DNA of 64,000 bases from Marinovum sp034669705 (GCF_034669705.1 NZ_JAXMOR010000015.1:51874-115873), one strand, 5' to 3'. Numbered from the stretch's first letter, positions 18,447-27,532 are shown. Notes: generated by a model not told the origin, from the sequence alone. Numbers and translations: made by a program.

Positions 18447-18788
18447 TCAGAGCAGCGGTGACAGAAAACGGGCCAGCGTCTGCGAGGCGGGTTCGATCTG
18501 CATCGCCCAGGCTGCGCCCTGCTCGAAAATCGAGCCTTCGGCCAGCAGCGCCAGCTTTTCTTCATATTGTACCGGCCCCTGATGGGCGATCAGCAGCCCC
18601 TTGAAGCCTACGAAACCCAGCCCGATGACCAGAAGGCCGCGCAGTGGCACAGCCGACAGGCTGCGGCGCGGGCGTTGACGGACCAGCCCTGTACGATCAA
18701 TGAAATTAACGTGCCCGCGCGCCATTTTGCGATTCTTCTTGGCAATGCGATTCACACGTTTGTCGAAATGAAACAATGTTTCCGACAT
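18447..18788 (-). CDS. Conserved hypothetical single-span membrane protein
   Basis: 113 residues. The N-terminal 35 residues are basic (RIAKKNRKMARGH). A hydrophobic stretch RGLLVIGLGFVGFKGLLIA at about residues 50-68 is a likely membrane span. The C-terminal part is short and mildly amphipathic. No domain is recognised. Ribosome-site-like GAGGC precedes the ATG at 18788. It lies just downstream of prmA on the opposite face of the DUF1127 gene. Membrane location is inferred only. Confidence 0.6.
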   Translation of the reverse strand: MSETLFHFDKRVNRIAKKNRKMARGHVNFIDRTGLVRQRPRRSLSAVPLRGLLVIGLGFVGFKGLLIAHQGPVQYEEKLALLAEGSIFEQGAAWAMQIEPASQTLARFLSPLL

Positions 18789-18895
18789 GACAGCCTCTAT
18801 TTATCTGGCCCCCACCAGACACAGCGTCTTTTATGCGATGCAAATAAGGCAAATTTGAGGCGAAATCGCTGGTTTGATCGAAAATACCCTGCAAA

Positions 18896-19768
18896 TCAGC
18901 CCGCTTTGCGAAGGGTCAGGGTCGTCCATTCAACAATCTCTTCGCGTTGCACCAGATTGATACCATTTTCGGCATAAACTGCAATCACCTCGTCGGCCTG
19001 TTCGTTGAGAATGCCCGAGAGGATGGCATAGCCCTGCGTCCCGAGATGCCGCGCCATGTCGGGCGCCAGCGCGATCAGCGGTCCCATCAGGATATTGGCG
19101 AACACCAGATCAAACGGCGCGCGGTCGGCGATCTCGGGGTGATCGAAGCCGGTGGCCTCGAGGCAGGTGACACGGCCTTCGAGCCCGTTGGCACGGACAT
19201 TCGCCAGGGCCACGTCGACCGCCACCTGGTCGATGTCGGAGGCAAGCACCGTCTGCGGCCAGATCCGCGCAGCCGCCATCGCCAGCACCGCGGTTCCGCA
19301 GCCGATGTCGGCCACGCGCTGCCCCTCGAAGCCCTCGTTGGCCAGCCGGTCGAGCGCCCGCAGGCAGCCCAGGGTGGTGCCATGATGGCCGGTGCCAAAG
19401 GCCATGGCGGCCTCGATCAGCAGCGGCTCGGCATCTTCGGGCACCTTGTCGGCGTCATGGCTGCCATAAACAAAGAAGCGCCCGGCCTCGACCGGTGCGA
19501 GGTCACGGCGGACCTTGGCGACCCAATCGGTCTCCGGCAGTTCCGAAACGACAAATTCTCTGGCGCCGAAGGCCGCGGTGAGCAGCGCCAGCGCCGCGGC
19601 ATCGGGCGCTTCGGTGAAATAGCCACCGATTTCCCACAGGCCCGAGCCGTCTTCCATCTCGAAGACGCCGATGCCAGTGGGCTCGGGCTCCAGCCGCTCC
19701 ATCGCCTCGCCAAGGGCATGGGCCTGGTCTTTTCCGGTGAGGGTGGTGAAGGCGGTGAAAGTGGGCAT
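18896..19768 (-). CDS. prmA: Ribosomal protein L11 methyltransferase (PrmA-like)
   Basis: 290 residues. SAM-dependent enzyme that trimethylates L11. The segment AMAFGTGHHGTTLGCLRAL precedes the SAM-binding motif I VADIGCGTAVLAMAAA, motif II is VLASDIDQVAVDVALANV, and the catalytic-region motif is FANILMGPLIALA. The N-terminal substrate-recognition domain is the divergent alphaproteobacterial type. Full length. No operon partner is obvious; a repeat cluster lies upstream. Confidence 0.93.
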   Translation of the reverse strand: MPTFTAFTTLTGKDQAHALGEAMERLEPEPTGIGVFEMEDGSGLWEIGGYFTEAPDAAALALLTAAFGAREFVVSELPETDWVAKVRRDLAPVEAGRFFVYGSHDADKVPEDAEPLLIEAAMAFGTGHHGTTLGCLRALDRLANEGFEGQRVADIGCGTAVLAMAAARIWPQTVLASDIDQVAVDVALANVRANGLEGRVTCLEATGFDHPEIADRAPFDLVFANILMGPLIALAPDMARHLGTQGYAILSGILNEQADEVIAVYAENGINLVQREEIVEWTTLTLRKAG

Positions 19769-19851
19769 TTGGGGCCTCGTGACATGGGGTTTCCGGTCTC
19801 TAGCCCGAAGCGGCCGCCAAGGCCAGCCGCGTCTTGTCTGCCGCGTCGCGC

Positions 19852-20036
19852 GCCCCGGCCGCCGCGCCGGGGCCTCTTGGCTGGCAGGAGAGGTCCCGGA
19901 TCAGGTCCGGGACGGGTGATGCTCTACTGGGCCGGTGCGGGTGTCCGTCGCTCCGTCCAGCGGGTCGCGTGCCACGGCCGCCGCGCCGGGGCTTCTTGAC
20001 TGGCGGGGGAGGTCCCGGATCAGGTCCGGGACGAGG
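19852..20036. repeat. Two double-palindrome repeat units between prmA and the MFS gene
   Basis: Unit 1 (19852-19914) and unit 2 (19973-20033) both read CCCCGGCCGCCGCGCCGGGG-like, then CTTCTTG or CCTCTTGGCTGGC, then GGTCCCGGATCAGGTCCGGG. They are the same two palindromes as the 87-bp array at 5610, in the opposite order because the phase differs. Confidence 0.8.
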
Positions 20037-20043
20037 CGATCTC

Positions 20044-21279
20044 TCATTCGGCCGGTGCGGTGGCCAGTGGGCTGGCGAAGATCGTCTCGTGACCCGGCGC
20101 CGGATGGCGCGGGATCAGCAGGGCCAGCAGGAACGACGCCAAGGCGATCCCGGCCGCCGCCACAAAGACCGCGCCGGGCGAGACCAGCCAGAGATAGCCC
20201 AGCGCCGCCGGCAGGAACACCGCCGCGATATGGTTGATGGTGAAGGCCAAGGCGGCAGTGGGGGCAATGTCGCGCGGGTCGGCGATCTTCTGGAAGTAGG
20301 TCTTGAGCGCCAGCGCCAGGGCAAAGAACAGGTGGTCGATGACATAGAGTGCGGCCGCCAGCAGCACGCCCCAGCCGAAGTGGTAGATGCCGCCATAGGC
20401 CAGAAACACCGCGATCAGCCCGGCGTATTCGAACAGCAGCGTCGCCCGTTCGCCGAACCGCCCCACCGCGCGGCCCATCAGCGGCGCAAAGATCATGTTG
20501 GCCACCAGATTGATCAGGAACAGCGCGGTGACCTCATGCACCGCAAAGCCGAAGCGTTCAACCATCATGAAGCCGGCGAAGACCACGAAGATCTGTCGTC
20601 GCGCGCCGGACAGGAACTGCAGCAGATAATAGAGCCAGTAGCGCCGCCGCAACACCAGCGTCTTGATCTGTGGCTCGCGCGCCTCGAACCGCGGATAGGC
20701 CAGCATCGCCAGCACCGCCAGCAGGGCGGTGATGCCGCCGGCGATCAGGTAGACATCGGCGTAGGACAGGCCCAGCGCCTCCCAGGTGAGCACGATGGCA
20801 CCATAGGCCAGCAACGTCGCCGCCGAGCCGGCCGCCAGCAGCAGGCCGAGAACCCGCGGCGCCTCGGCCTTGGTGAGCCATTGCAGCTGCAGCGACTGGT
20901 TCACCGTCTCGTAGTAGTGAAAGCCGATCGACGACAGCATGGTGATCGTCAGGATGCCGCCCATCGAGGGGAAATACGCGGTCAGCGCCGTCGCCACCCC
21001 CAGAAGCAGCAGCGACACCACCCCCAGCACCTGTTCGTGCATCAGCAGCAGCAGCGCGATCACGCCCACCGCCAGAAGCCCGGGGATCTCGCGTACCGTG
21101 TGCAGCCAGCCGATATCCTTGCCGTCAAAACCCGCCACCTCGATGACGAAGTTGTTGAGCAGCGCCGACCAGGTGGCAAAGGCCACAGGCATTGCCGCCG
21201 CCATCACGAAGAGCAGCACCACCGGCCGCTGCCAGACAGGCAGGTCATCGGCATCGGACAGAGGGAACAGGCGCAACAT
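20044..21279 (-). CDS. Major facilitator superfamily transporter
   Basis: 411 residues with about twelve hydrophobic segments. The N-terminal half contains WSALLNNFVIEVAGFDG and the connecting loop is basic (LVLRRRYWLYYLLQFLSGARRQ). The ANMIFAPLMGRAVGRFGER segment resembles the MFS loop A motif repeated at the second half. Likely a proton-coupled permease of the inner membrane; the substrate cannot be told. AAGGC ribosome-like site before the ATG. Divergent from a conserved hypothetical at 21407. Confidence 0.85.
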   Translation of the reverse strand: MLRLFPLSDADDLPVWQRPVVLLFVMAAAMPVAFATWSALLNNFVIEVAGFDGKDIGWLHTVREIPGLLAVGVIALLLLMHEQVLGVVSLLLLGVATALTAYFPSMGGILTITMLSSIGFHYYETVNQSLQLQWLTKAEAPRVLGLLLAAGSAATLLAYGAIVLTWEALGLSYADVYLIAGGITALLAVLAMLAYPRFEAREPQIKTLVLRRRYWLYYLLQFLSGARRQIFVVFAGFMMVERFGFAVHEVTALFLINLVANMIFAPLMGRAVGRFGERATLLFEYAGLIAVFLAYGGIYHFGWGVLLAAALYVIDHLFFALALALKTYFQKIADPRDIAPTAALAFTINHIAAVFLPAALGYLWLVSPGAVFVAAAGIALASFLLALLIPRHPAPGHETIFASPLATAPAE

Positions 21280-21406
21280 GATAGTGCCTTACGCCCGGTC
21301 GCGCACAAAGGCGAGACCATCCGCCGCGCAACCGTCTCTGCAGGAATGCACAGAGCCGTGCAGAGCCCGGTTTATCCCGCCGCCGCCCGGTGCTAAGGAC
21401 GGCGCC

Positions 21407-22033
21407 ATGCTGACGCCAGACGACATTACCCCGCTGTTCTCCCGCGCCGACGGGCGCTACCTGTTTGCCCGCTGGGGCCGGCCGATCGCGCCCATCGTCT
21501 TTGGCGTCACCGAAGAGACCCTGCCGGTGATCAAGGGCGCGATGGAGGCGGTGGTTGCCATGGCCGGTCACCACATGGCCGAGACCGACCCGGAGCTGGG
21601 TTCGAACTGCATGTTCTTCTTCTTCCGCGACTGGGACGAGCTGACCGAAGTGCCCGATCTCGACAAGCTGGTGCCGGATCTGGCGCCGCTGGTGGCGCGG
21701 CTGAAGCAGGCCGGCGCCACCCAGTACCGGGCCTTCCGCTTCGATGCGCAGGGCGCGATCAAGGCCGCCTTCGTCTTTTTGCGGATGGACAAGACGCTGG
21801 CGGCGATACCGGCCGAGGATCTGGCGCTGGGGCAGGTGGTGCAGGTGATGCTGCTGTGGTCCGAGCAGGCTTTTGCCGAGGTCTCGCCGCTGGCCATCGC
21901 CGGCGGCCGGACGGTGCTGCGCCCCGAGATCGGCGCGGTGATCCGGGCGGCCTATGATCCGGTGATGCCGGCGGTTGCTGAAGACCCATCCCATGCGCTG
22001 CGGCTGTCCGCCCGGGTAAATCTGCCCGGCTAG
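21407..22033 (+). CDS. Conserved hypothetical protein
   Basis: 208 residues, soluble. It begins MLTPDDITPLFSRADGRYLFARWGRP and contains CMFFFFRDWDELTEVPDLDKLV and LWSEQAFAEVSPLAIAGG. No domain is recognised with certainty; the start resembles uncharacterised Rhodobacteraceae proteins. A longer frame extends upstream, but AAGGAC 7 nt before the ATG at 21407 fixes the start. It is divergent from the MFS gene, 127 bp apart, so they may share control. Confidence 0.7.
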   Translation: MLTPDDITPLFSRADGRYLFARWGRPIAPIVFGVTEETLPVIKGAMEAVVAMAGHHMAETDPELGSNCMFFFFRDWDELTEVPDLDKLVPDLAPLVARLKQAGATQYRAFRFDAQGAIKAAFVFLRMDKTLAAIPAEDLALGQVVQVMLLWSEQAFAEVSPLAIAGGRTVLRPEIGAVIRAAYDPVMPAVAEDPSHALRLSARVNLPG

Positions 22034-22389
22034 ACCTCAGGGCCCGGTCCGCTGTCGCGCAGGCCTTCCGGTCGACGCGCGCCCGGCCGGTCTGATGGGC
22101 CGGGATTCCGAGGCAGGATCGCCGCCGGTCGGGTTTCGGCGCGTCAGACAGTCTCTCGTTGTCGGTCGAGGTCGCCCGGTGCCAGCCGGACCCGCCGAAG
22201 ACCGAGTGGCGCATTTCGCAGATCAGCCGCCGGGTCGGGTGGGCTGACCAGTCGAGACAAGCTCTGACAATCCCCCGCCAATCAACCGGCGTTGCGGCAT
22301 CGGCGCGGGGCCATTGGGGAATTGGCCCCCGCGGCTTGCGCGAGAGGCCGCGGGGTGGTTTGACGGGAGCGGGCAACAGGGGATTTGCG
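22034..22389. other. 356-bp gap before ybgC with two adjacent hairpins
   Basis: No gene is seen. Two GC hairpins stand back to back near the right end: GGGGCCA 22307-22313 pairs with 22323-22329, and CCGCGGC 22329-22335 pairs with 22347-22353. They lie about 40 nt before the ybgC ATG and could form a terminator or attenuator-like structure. Confidence 0.5.
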
Positions 22390-22776
22390 ATGCACCGTTT
22401 CGACTGCCGGGTCTATTACGAGGACACCGATATGGCGGGGATCGTCTATCACGCCAATTTCCTCAAGTTCATCGAACGCGGCCGCAGCGAATGGGTGGCC
22501 GCGCTGGGCATCGACCAGCGGGCGATGCGGGAGGCCTCGGGGCAGGTCTTTGTCGTCAGGCGGATCGAATGCGACTACCTGAGCCCGGCGCATTACGGCG
22601 ATGACCTGATGGTGCTGACCACGCCCGAGCGGATCGGCGGCGCGCGCATGGTTCTGCGCCAGCAGGTGCTGCGCGGCGCGGCGCTGCTGTTCGAGGCGCT
22701 GGTGACGGTGGTGGTGCTGGGGTCCGAGGGCCAGGTGCTGCGCCTGCCGCCGGAGCTGCGCCGGGCGCTGGCCTAG
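22390..22776 (+). CDS. ybgC: YbgC-type acyl-CoA thioesterase (hotdog fold)
   Basis: 128 residues. Hotdog thioesterase associated with the Tol-Pal system in many proteobacteria. The catalytic segment is YYEDTDMAGIVYHANFLKFIERGRSE, with the active-site Asp in EDTD and conserved His in YHANF. The C-terminal half has LRQQVLRGAALLFEALVTVV. The ATG at 22390 follows AGGGGA. No tolQ follows; instead the gene ends in CTAG shared with the stop of the convergent gene. Confidence 0.9.
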   Translation: MHRFDCRVYYEDTDMAGIVYHANFLKFIERGRSEWVAALGIDQRAMREASGQVFVVRRIECDYLSPAHYGDDLMVLTTPERIGGARMVLRQQVLRGAALLFEALVTVVVLGSEGQVLRLPPELRRALA

Positions 22777-23609
22777 CCGGCCACGCAGCCACGGATGTCG
22801 ACGGCGTGGCTGCTGCCCAGCACGGTGAACCGCAGGCCGGCGCGGTCGAGCGCGAAGGGCGCGCCCTCGACGTGCTGCATCTCGGTGCGCGCGGTCAGCA
22901 CCGGGCCGGTGCGCCGGGTTTGGGCCTCGGCCACCCAGATCGCCGGGTTGGCGGTCTCGACCACCACGTATTCGCGCCCACCGGCGCTCGGCATGGCGAT
23001 GTCGGCAGTAAGCGCGACGCCGCCCTTGATCGGCGCAATCCGGCAGGTCACCCGGCCGACCCGTGCTTCGCGCGTGGTCAGTGGCCGGTCGACCAGCGCC
23101 GCCACCAGCCGCGGATCGCGGGCGCCGCCGGGGGTCAGGCTGGCGGAAAACCGCACCTCGGCCGGCACGCAGACCTCCTTGCAGACGCCAAGCTCCATCC
23201 GGCCCGTCAGGGTGATCGGTCTGCCGGCGCTGTCGGGGCGGATCACCAGCGGGATCACCACGTCGCCGGGATAGCCGATCGAGGTCATGCCGTTCTGGTC
23301 CATCGCCTTGGGCGTCGGCCACAGGGTGCGCAGCCCGGCGACATTGCGGCTGCCGGCCCAGTCGAAGCGCGGCGGGATGCCGGCATCGCCGGGGCTGCGC
23401 CAATAGGTCTTCCATCCCGGCGCCAGATCGATCAGCAGACCGGCCACATGGCTGCCGTCCGCCTGCCGCCAGCCGGGGATCAACGCCGCACGGGCGACCT
23501 CGCCGCGGGTTATGTCGGACCGGGTCAGGTCGGCCACGGGGCTCTGGGCGAGGGCGGGCCCGGCGAGGCCGAGAACAAGCGCCAGAAAGGTCAGGAGATG
23601 TCGCATCAT
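22773..23609 (-). CDS. Secreted DsbD N-terminal-domain-like protein
   Basis: 278 residues with a signal peptide (HLLTFLALVLGLAGPALA). The body matches the periplasmic immunoglobulin-like DsbD alpha-domain: APGWKTYWRSPGDAGIPPRFDW, then FPV-like sheets, and a Cys pair in GVCKEVCVPAEVRF. Full DsbD has a membrane and thioredoxin domain; these are absent, so this is a stand-alone periplasmic thiol protein, perhaps receiving electrons from a CcdA-like partner. It is convergent with ybgC and shares a CTAG with it. Confidence 0.82.
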   Translation of the reverse strand: MMRHLLTFLALVLGLAGPALAQSPVADLTRSDITRGEVARAALIPGWRQADGSHVAGLLIDLAPGWKTYWRSPGDAGIPPRFDWAGSRNVAGLRTLWPTPKAMDQNGMTSIGYPGDVVIPLVIRPDSAGRPITLTGRMELGVCKEVCVPAEVRFSASLTPGGARDPRLVAALVDRPLTTREARVGRVTCRIAPIKGGVALTADIAMPSAGGREYVVVETANPAIWVAEAQTRRTGPVLTARTEMQHVEGAPFALDRAGLRFTVLGSSHAVDIRGCVAG

Positions 23610-23725
23610 GCGATATCAGATGCGGGAAAGGCGGGTGAAATCCAACTCACGTTGTGGCGAGCCTTGCGTCATGTGGCCCCACGGCCCATCTTTGACCGCA
23701 AGGCAGCAAGGGGAGCACAGAGGCG

Positions 23726-24310
23726 ATGACCGAGCCCATGACCACAGCAGATGACAGCGGACTGACCGGCCAGTTGCTGATCGCGATGCCGGGGATGCTG
23801 GATCCGCGGTTCGCCCATTCCGTGGTCTATCTCTGCGCCCATTCGCCCGAGGGGGCGATGGGGCTGATCCTCAACAAGCCGGTGGCCGACCTCGGCCTCG
23901 GTGAGCTGCTCGAGCAGCTCGAGGTGCCGGTGACCGATGATTTCCGCCGCGCGCCGATGCATTTCGGCGGGCCAGTGGAGCAGGGGCGGGGCTTTGTGCT
24001 GCACACGCCGGACTACGAATCGCCGGTGGCGACGCTCAAGGTCGACGCGGCGGTGTCGATGACGGCGACGATGGACATCCTCGAGGAGATCGGCGCCGGC
24101 CGCGGCCCGCGCCGCCGGCTGGTGGCGCTGGGCTATGCCGGCTGGGGGCCGGGCCAACTCGAGATGGAGCTGGGGCAGAACGGCTGGCTGACCTGCGAGG
24201 CCGATGCAGCGCTGATCTTTGATCGGCCGGATGCGGAAAAATGGGAGGCGGCGCTGGGTGTGCTTGGCGTGGATGCGCTGGCGCTCTCGGCGACCGCGGG
24301 GCATGCGTGA
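23726..24310 (+). CDS. YqgE/AlgH family protein (DUF179)
   Basis: 194 residues. The family signature is LTGQLLIAMPGMLDPRFAHSVVYLCAHSPEGAMGLILN split over residues 13-50, then HFGGPVEQGRGFVLH and ALGYAGWGPGQLEMEL. Function is unknown; it is a conserved soluble protein. Start at 23726 (AGAGGCG upstream); an in-frame ATG at 23738 is an alternative. It is divergent from the DsbD-like gene. Confidence 0.93.
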   Translation: MTEPMTTADDSGLTGQLLIAMPGMLDPRFAHSVVYLCAHSPEGAMGLILNKPVADLGLGELLEQLEVPVTDDFRRAPMHFGGPVEQGRGFVLHTPDYESPVATLKVDAAVSMTATMDILEEIGAGRGPRRRLVALGYAGWGPGQLEMELGQNGWLTCEADAALIFDRPDAEKWEAALGVLGVDALALSATAGHA

Positions 24311-24764
24311 GGCGTGTGCTGGCCCAGTGATCACGGGGGTGGGTCGGGGCTGCTTGCGGCGATCCTGAGGCCGCGGAGCAGGTCCGGGGCTCTGGAAGGG
24401 TGAGCCGCGGGAGCGATCCCACCTCGCCGTCACAGGGGTGAGCCGTGACCTCGTTTGGAAGCCGAGAGGCCCCGGATCAAGTCCGGGGCGCGTGTGAGTG
24501 GGCGGGACGGGGGCGAGAGCCAACAATGCCGTGCCGGGGGTGAGCGCGGACCTCGCCTTCAAACCGGGAGGCCCCGGATCAAGTCCGGGGCGCGCGGGGG
24601 GTGTGCGGGGCGCAGGCGCGAGCCAACAACGCCGTGCCGGGCTCGACCCGGGACCTCTTGCGGCGACCATGAGGCCCCGGAGCGGGCCCGGGGCGCGCGG
24701 TGGTGTCCGGGGCGCGGGGTGATCCATCCACGCCCAATCGCGACCTCTTGCAGCGACGCCGCGA
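24311..24764. other. 454-bp gap filled by palindromic repeats
   Basis: No gene is seen; a semi-tandem palindrome series (24367-24695) fills the middle and is listed separately. Confidence 0.7.
24367..24695. repeat. Semi-tandem palindrome series, about 102-bp spacing
   Basis: GAGGCCCCGGATCAAGTCCG-type palindromes occur at 24367-24390 (degenerate), 24466-24489, 24568-24591 and 24672-24695 (variant GAGCGGGCCC core). Start-to-start spacing is 99, 102 and 104 bp. Spacers share GAGCCAACAATGCCGTGCCG-type sequence, so the whole unit is repeated and drifting. Confidence 0.82.
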
Positions 24765-25814
24765 CTACTGCGCCACGCTGTGCCAGACCCAAGCGCCGTC
24801 GGCGCGGATCTCCCGCGTCGCGCGGCCCGCGTGCCAGAGGTGCAGGCAATGCGCCATCGCCTCGACCATCGCCAGACCGTATTCGCTCTCGCCAATCCGG
24901 CGCTTGAACAGCGGCGCGAAGCACTCGCAGGCGGTCTTCGGCGTCTCGAGACAGGTCAAGAGGCGCTTGAGCGCGCCGTGGTGGTTGTCGATCAGCTGGT
25001 GCAGCCGCAGCGGCAGCCCGGTGAAGGGCAGCTTGTGGCCGCCCAGCACCAGGTGATCCTCGCGCGCCAGCGGCAGGAACCGCTCGCAGCTTTCCAGCCA
25101 GTCGGCCACCGGATCGGCTTCGGGCTCGGTGGCATAGACGCCGATGTTCGACGAGATCGACGGCAGGATCTGGTCGCCGGCAATCACCAGGTTGTCGTCA
25201 AGGCTCCAGAAGGTGGCATGCGCCGGGGCATGGCCATTGCCGATGCGCACCGCCCAGCGGCGGCCGCCCATGCTGACCTCCTGGCCCTCGGCCAGCCGGC
25301 GAAACCCGAGCGGCAGCGGCGCCACCACGTCGGCGAAGTTGAACGGCCGGTCGGCGCTGCGCCGGGCAAGGATCTCCGGCGCCATGCCACAGGCGCGCCA
25401 GAACTCCAGGGTCTCGGTGGTGGGGCTGTGCTGCTCGTCCAGCGTCAGCATCCGCGCCATCAGCCAGGCGGTGCGGGTGGCCCAGAGCTCGGCGCCATGC
25501 TCGGCCTTGAACCAGCCGGCAAGCCCGACGTGATCGGGGTGGTGATGGGTCAAGACGATCCGGCGCAGCGGCTTGCCTGCCAAAGGCCCGTCCAGCAGGG
25601 TCTGCCAGATCGCGCGGCTGCGATTCGAGGCCATGCCGGCGTCGATCACCGTCCAGCCGTCGCCGTCATCCAGCGCATAGACATTGACGTGATCCAGCGC
25701 CATCGGCAGCGGCAGCCGCATCCACAGCACACCGGGGGCCACCTCGGTGGCGGCGCCCTCGGCAGGCGGCTCTGGCCAAGGATACCGGATGCCGGAGGTC
25801 CCGCCGTCCATCAT
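24765..25814 (-). CDS. MBL-fold metallo-hydrolase
   Basis: 349 residues, metallo-beta-lactamase superfamily. The metal-binding motif is LTHHHPDHVGLAGW (about residues 90-103). Further metal ligands are suggested by GNGHAPAHATFWS, IAGDQILPSISS and LVLGGHKLPFTGLP. A C-terminal helical extension continues to residue 349. The ATG shares one base with the stop of the upstream acyl-CoA dehydrogenase (TGATG), so it is translationally coupled. A thioester or lactone hydrolase linked to acyl-CoA metabolism is plausible but inferred. Confidence 0.88.
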   Translation of the reverse strand: MMDGGTSGIRYPWPEPPAEGAATEVAPGVLWMRLPLPMALDHVNVYALDDGDGWTVIDAGMASNRSRAIWQTLLDGPLAGKPLRRIVLTHHHPDHVGLAGWFKAEHGAELWATRTAWLMARMLTLDEQHSPTTETLEFWRACGMAPEILARRSADRPFNFADVVAPLPLGFRRLAEGQEVSMGGRRWAVRIGNGHAPAHATFWSLDDNLVIAGDQILPSISSNIGVYATEPEADPVADWLESCERFLPLAREDHLVLGGHKLPFTGLPLRLHQLIDNHHGALKRLLTCLETPKTACECFAPLFKRRIGESEYGLAMVEAMAHCLHLWHAGRATREIRADGAWVWHSVAQ

Positions 25815-27532
25815 CAGGAGGCCAGGTCTTCGGGGCGCAGCGCATAGAGCGAGGCCGCGCCGGCGCGCGATTGCTCGAGCAGGCTGGCGTGTTCCGGCAG
25901 GAGCCGCTCGATGTAGAACCGCGCCAACCGGCCACGGGCGCTGTCGGCACCCTCGGCCTCGGCTGCCCTGAGGTGGAAATGCCCGCCCAGCACCCGGGCA
26001 AAGCCCATCAGGAAGGGCACCGCGCCGGCGAAACGTTCGTTCAGGTCGCTCTTGGCCACCAGCGCCTCGACGGTCTCGCGCAGGGTTTCCGAGGCCTGCC
26101 AGACCGGTTCGGCCAGGTCGGGCAGGGTGGCGCGCAGGCCTTCGGCATGGGCCTCGACCTCGTCGAGCAGCGCATTCATCGCCTCGCCGCCGTCCATCAT
26201 CTTGCGGCCCACAAGGTCCATCGCCTGAATGCCGTTGGTGCCCTCGTAGATCGCCGTCACGCGGACGTCGCGGTAGAATTGCGCCGCGCCGGTCTCCTCG
26301 ATGAATCCCATGCCGCCATGCACCTGCACGCCGGTCTCGGCGACGCGCATGCCGGTCTCGGTGCCAAAGGCCTTGGCGATCGGCGTCAGCAGCGCGGCGC
26401 GCGCGGTCCAGGCCGGATCGCCGGTGGCCTGGCCCATGTCGATCGCCTGGGCGCAGGCCACCGCGATGGCGCGGGCGACAAATGTATCGGCGCGCATCTC
26501 GGCCAGCATGCGACGCACGTCGGCGTGGTCGATGATCGTGCCGCTGCCGCCGTCGACCGGGGTCCGACCCTGCTTGCGGTCGAGCGCATAGGCCAGCGCC
26601 GCCTGGGTCGCCGCCTCGGCCTGGCCCAGCCCCTGCACGCCGACGCCGAGCCGGGCGTTGTTCATCATGGTGAACATGGCGCGCATGCCGTCATGCGCCT
26701 CGCCCACCAGCCAGCCGGTGGCGCCATCATATTCCATCACCGCCGTGGGCGAGCCATGCAGCCCCATCTTGTGCTCGAGCGAGACCACCCGCAGGCTGTT
26801 GGCCGTGCCCGGGTTGCCCGCGTCGTCGGGCAGGAACTTCGGCACCAGGAAGAGCGAGATGCCCTTGGTGCCGGGTTTGCCGTCCGGCAGCCGGGCCAGC
26901 ACCAGATGGCAGACGTTGCCGGCGAAGTCATTGTCGCCCCAGGAGATGTAGATCTTCTGCCCAGAGACCGCGTAGGTGCCATCGCCGTTCGGCTCGGCCT
27001 TGGTCCTGAGCGCGCCGACGTCCGATCCGGCCTGCGGCTCGGTCAGGTTCATCGTGCCGGTCCATTCGCCCGAGATCAGCTTGGGGATATAGAGCGCCTT
27101 CAGGTCGTCGGAGGCGTGGTTTTCCAGCGCCTCGATCTGGCCCTGGCTCATCAGCGGCGCCAGTTGCAGCGACAGGCAGGCGCCAGACAGCATGTCGTTG
27201 ACCGCCGTAGTCAGCATCATCGGCAGGCCCATGCCGCCATGCTCGGGGCTGGCCGACATGCCGATCCAGCCGCCGTCGCCGATGGCCTTGTGACCCTCGG
27301 CAAAGCCCGGCGAGGTGCGCACCACGCCGTTTTCCAGCCGTGCCGGGTGCAGATCGCCATTGCGTTGATACTGCGAGAGCTTCTCCTCGCAGAGCTTGGC
27401 GGCTTCCGAGAGCACCGCCTGCGCCATGTCGCCGGTGGCTTCCGAGAACCGCTCGGTCGCGGTGACGGGGGCCAGTGGCACGACATGGCGAAAGATCACG
27501 TCGTAATCATTCAGCGGGGCGGAATAGGCCAT
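25814..27532 (-). CDS. Acyl-CoA dehydrogenase, DmdC-like
   Basis: 572 residues, the long acyl-CoA dehydrogenase class with a C-terminal extension (residues about 450-572), to which 3-methylmercaptopropionyl-CoA dehydrogenase DmdC belongs. Features are the N-terminal MAYSAPLNDYDVIFRHV, MNLTEPQAGSDVGALRTKA, GQKIYISWGDND and the FAD region YRDVRVTAIYEGTNGIQAMDL. The ATG at 27532 has AAGGGGGT 6 nt before it. Coupled to an MBL hydrolase. It may act in DMSP demethylation or in another fatty or aryl acyl-CoA route; several paralogues exist in roseobacters. Confidence 0.9.
   Translation of the reverse strand: MAYSAPLNDYDVIFRHVVPLAPVTATERFSEATGDMAQAVLSEAAKLCEEKLSQYQRNGDLHPARLENGVVRTSPGFAEGHKAIGDGGWIGMSASPEHGGMGLPMMLTTAVNDMLSGACLSLQLAPLMSQGQIEALENHASDDLKALYIPKLISGEWTGTMNLTEPQAGSDVGALRTKAEPNGDGTYAVSGQKIYISWGDNDFAGNVCHLVLARLPDGKPGTKGISLFLVPKFLPDDAGNPGTANSLRVVSLEHKMGLHGSPTAVMEYDGATGWLVGEAHDGMRAMFTMMNNARLGVGVQGLGQAEAATQAALAYALDRKQGRTPVDGGSGTIIDHADVRRMLAEMRADTFVARAIAVACAQAIDMGQATGDPAWTARAALLTPIAKAFGTETGMRVAETGVQVHGGMGFIEETGAAQFYRDVRVTAIYEGTNGIQAMDLVGRKMMDGGEAMNALLDEVEAHAEGLRATLPDLAEPVWQASETLRETVEALVAKSDLNERFAGAVPFLMGFARVLGGHFHLRAAEAEGADSARGRLARFYIERLLPEHASLLEQSRAGAASLYALRPEDLAS

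Noticed and set aside
24311..24764. Possible CRISPR array, because of regular about 100-bp spacing
   Set aside because: Units are palindromic, spacers are similar to each other rather than unique, and no cas genes are present.
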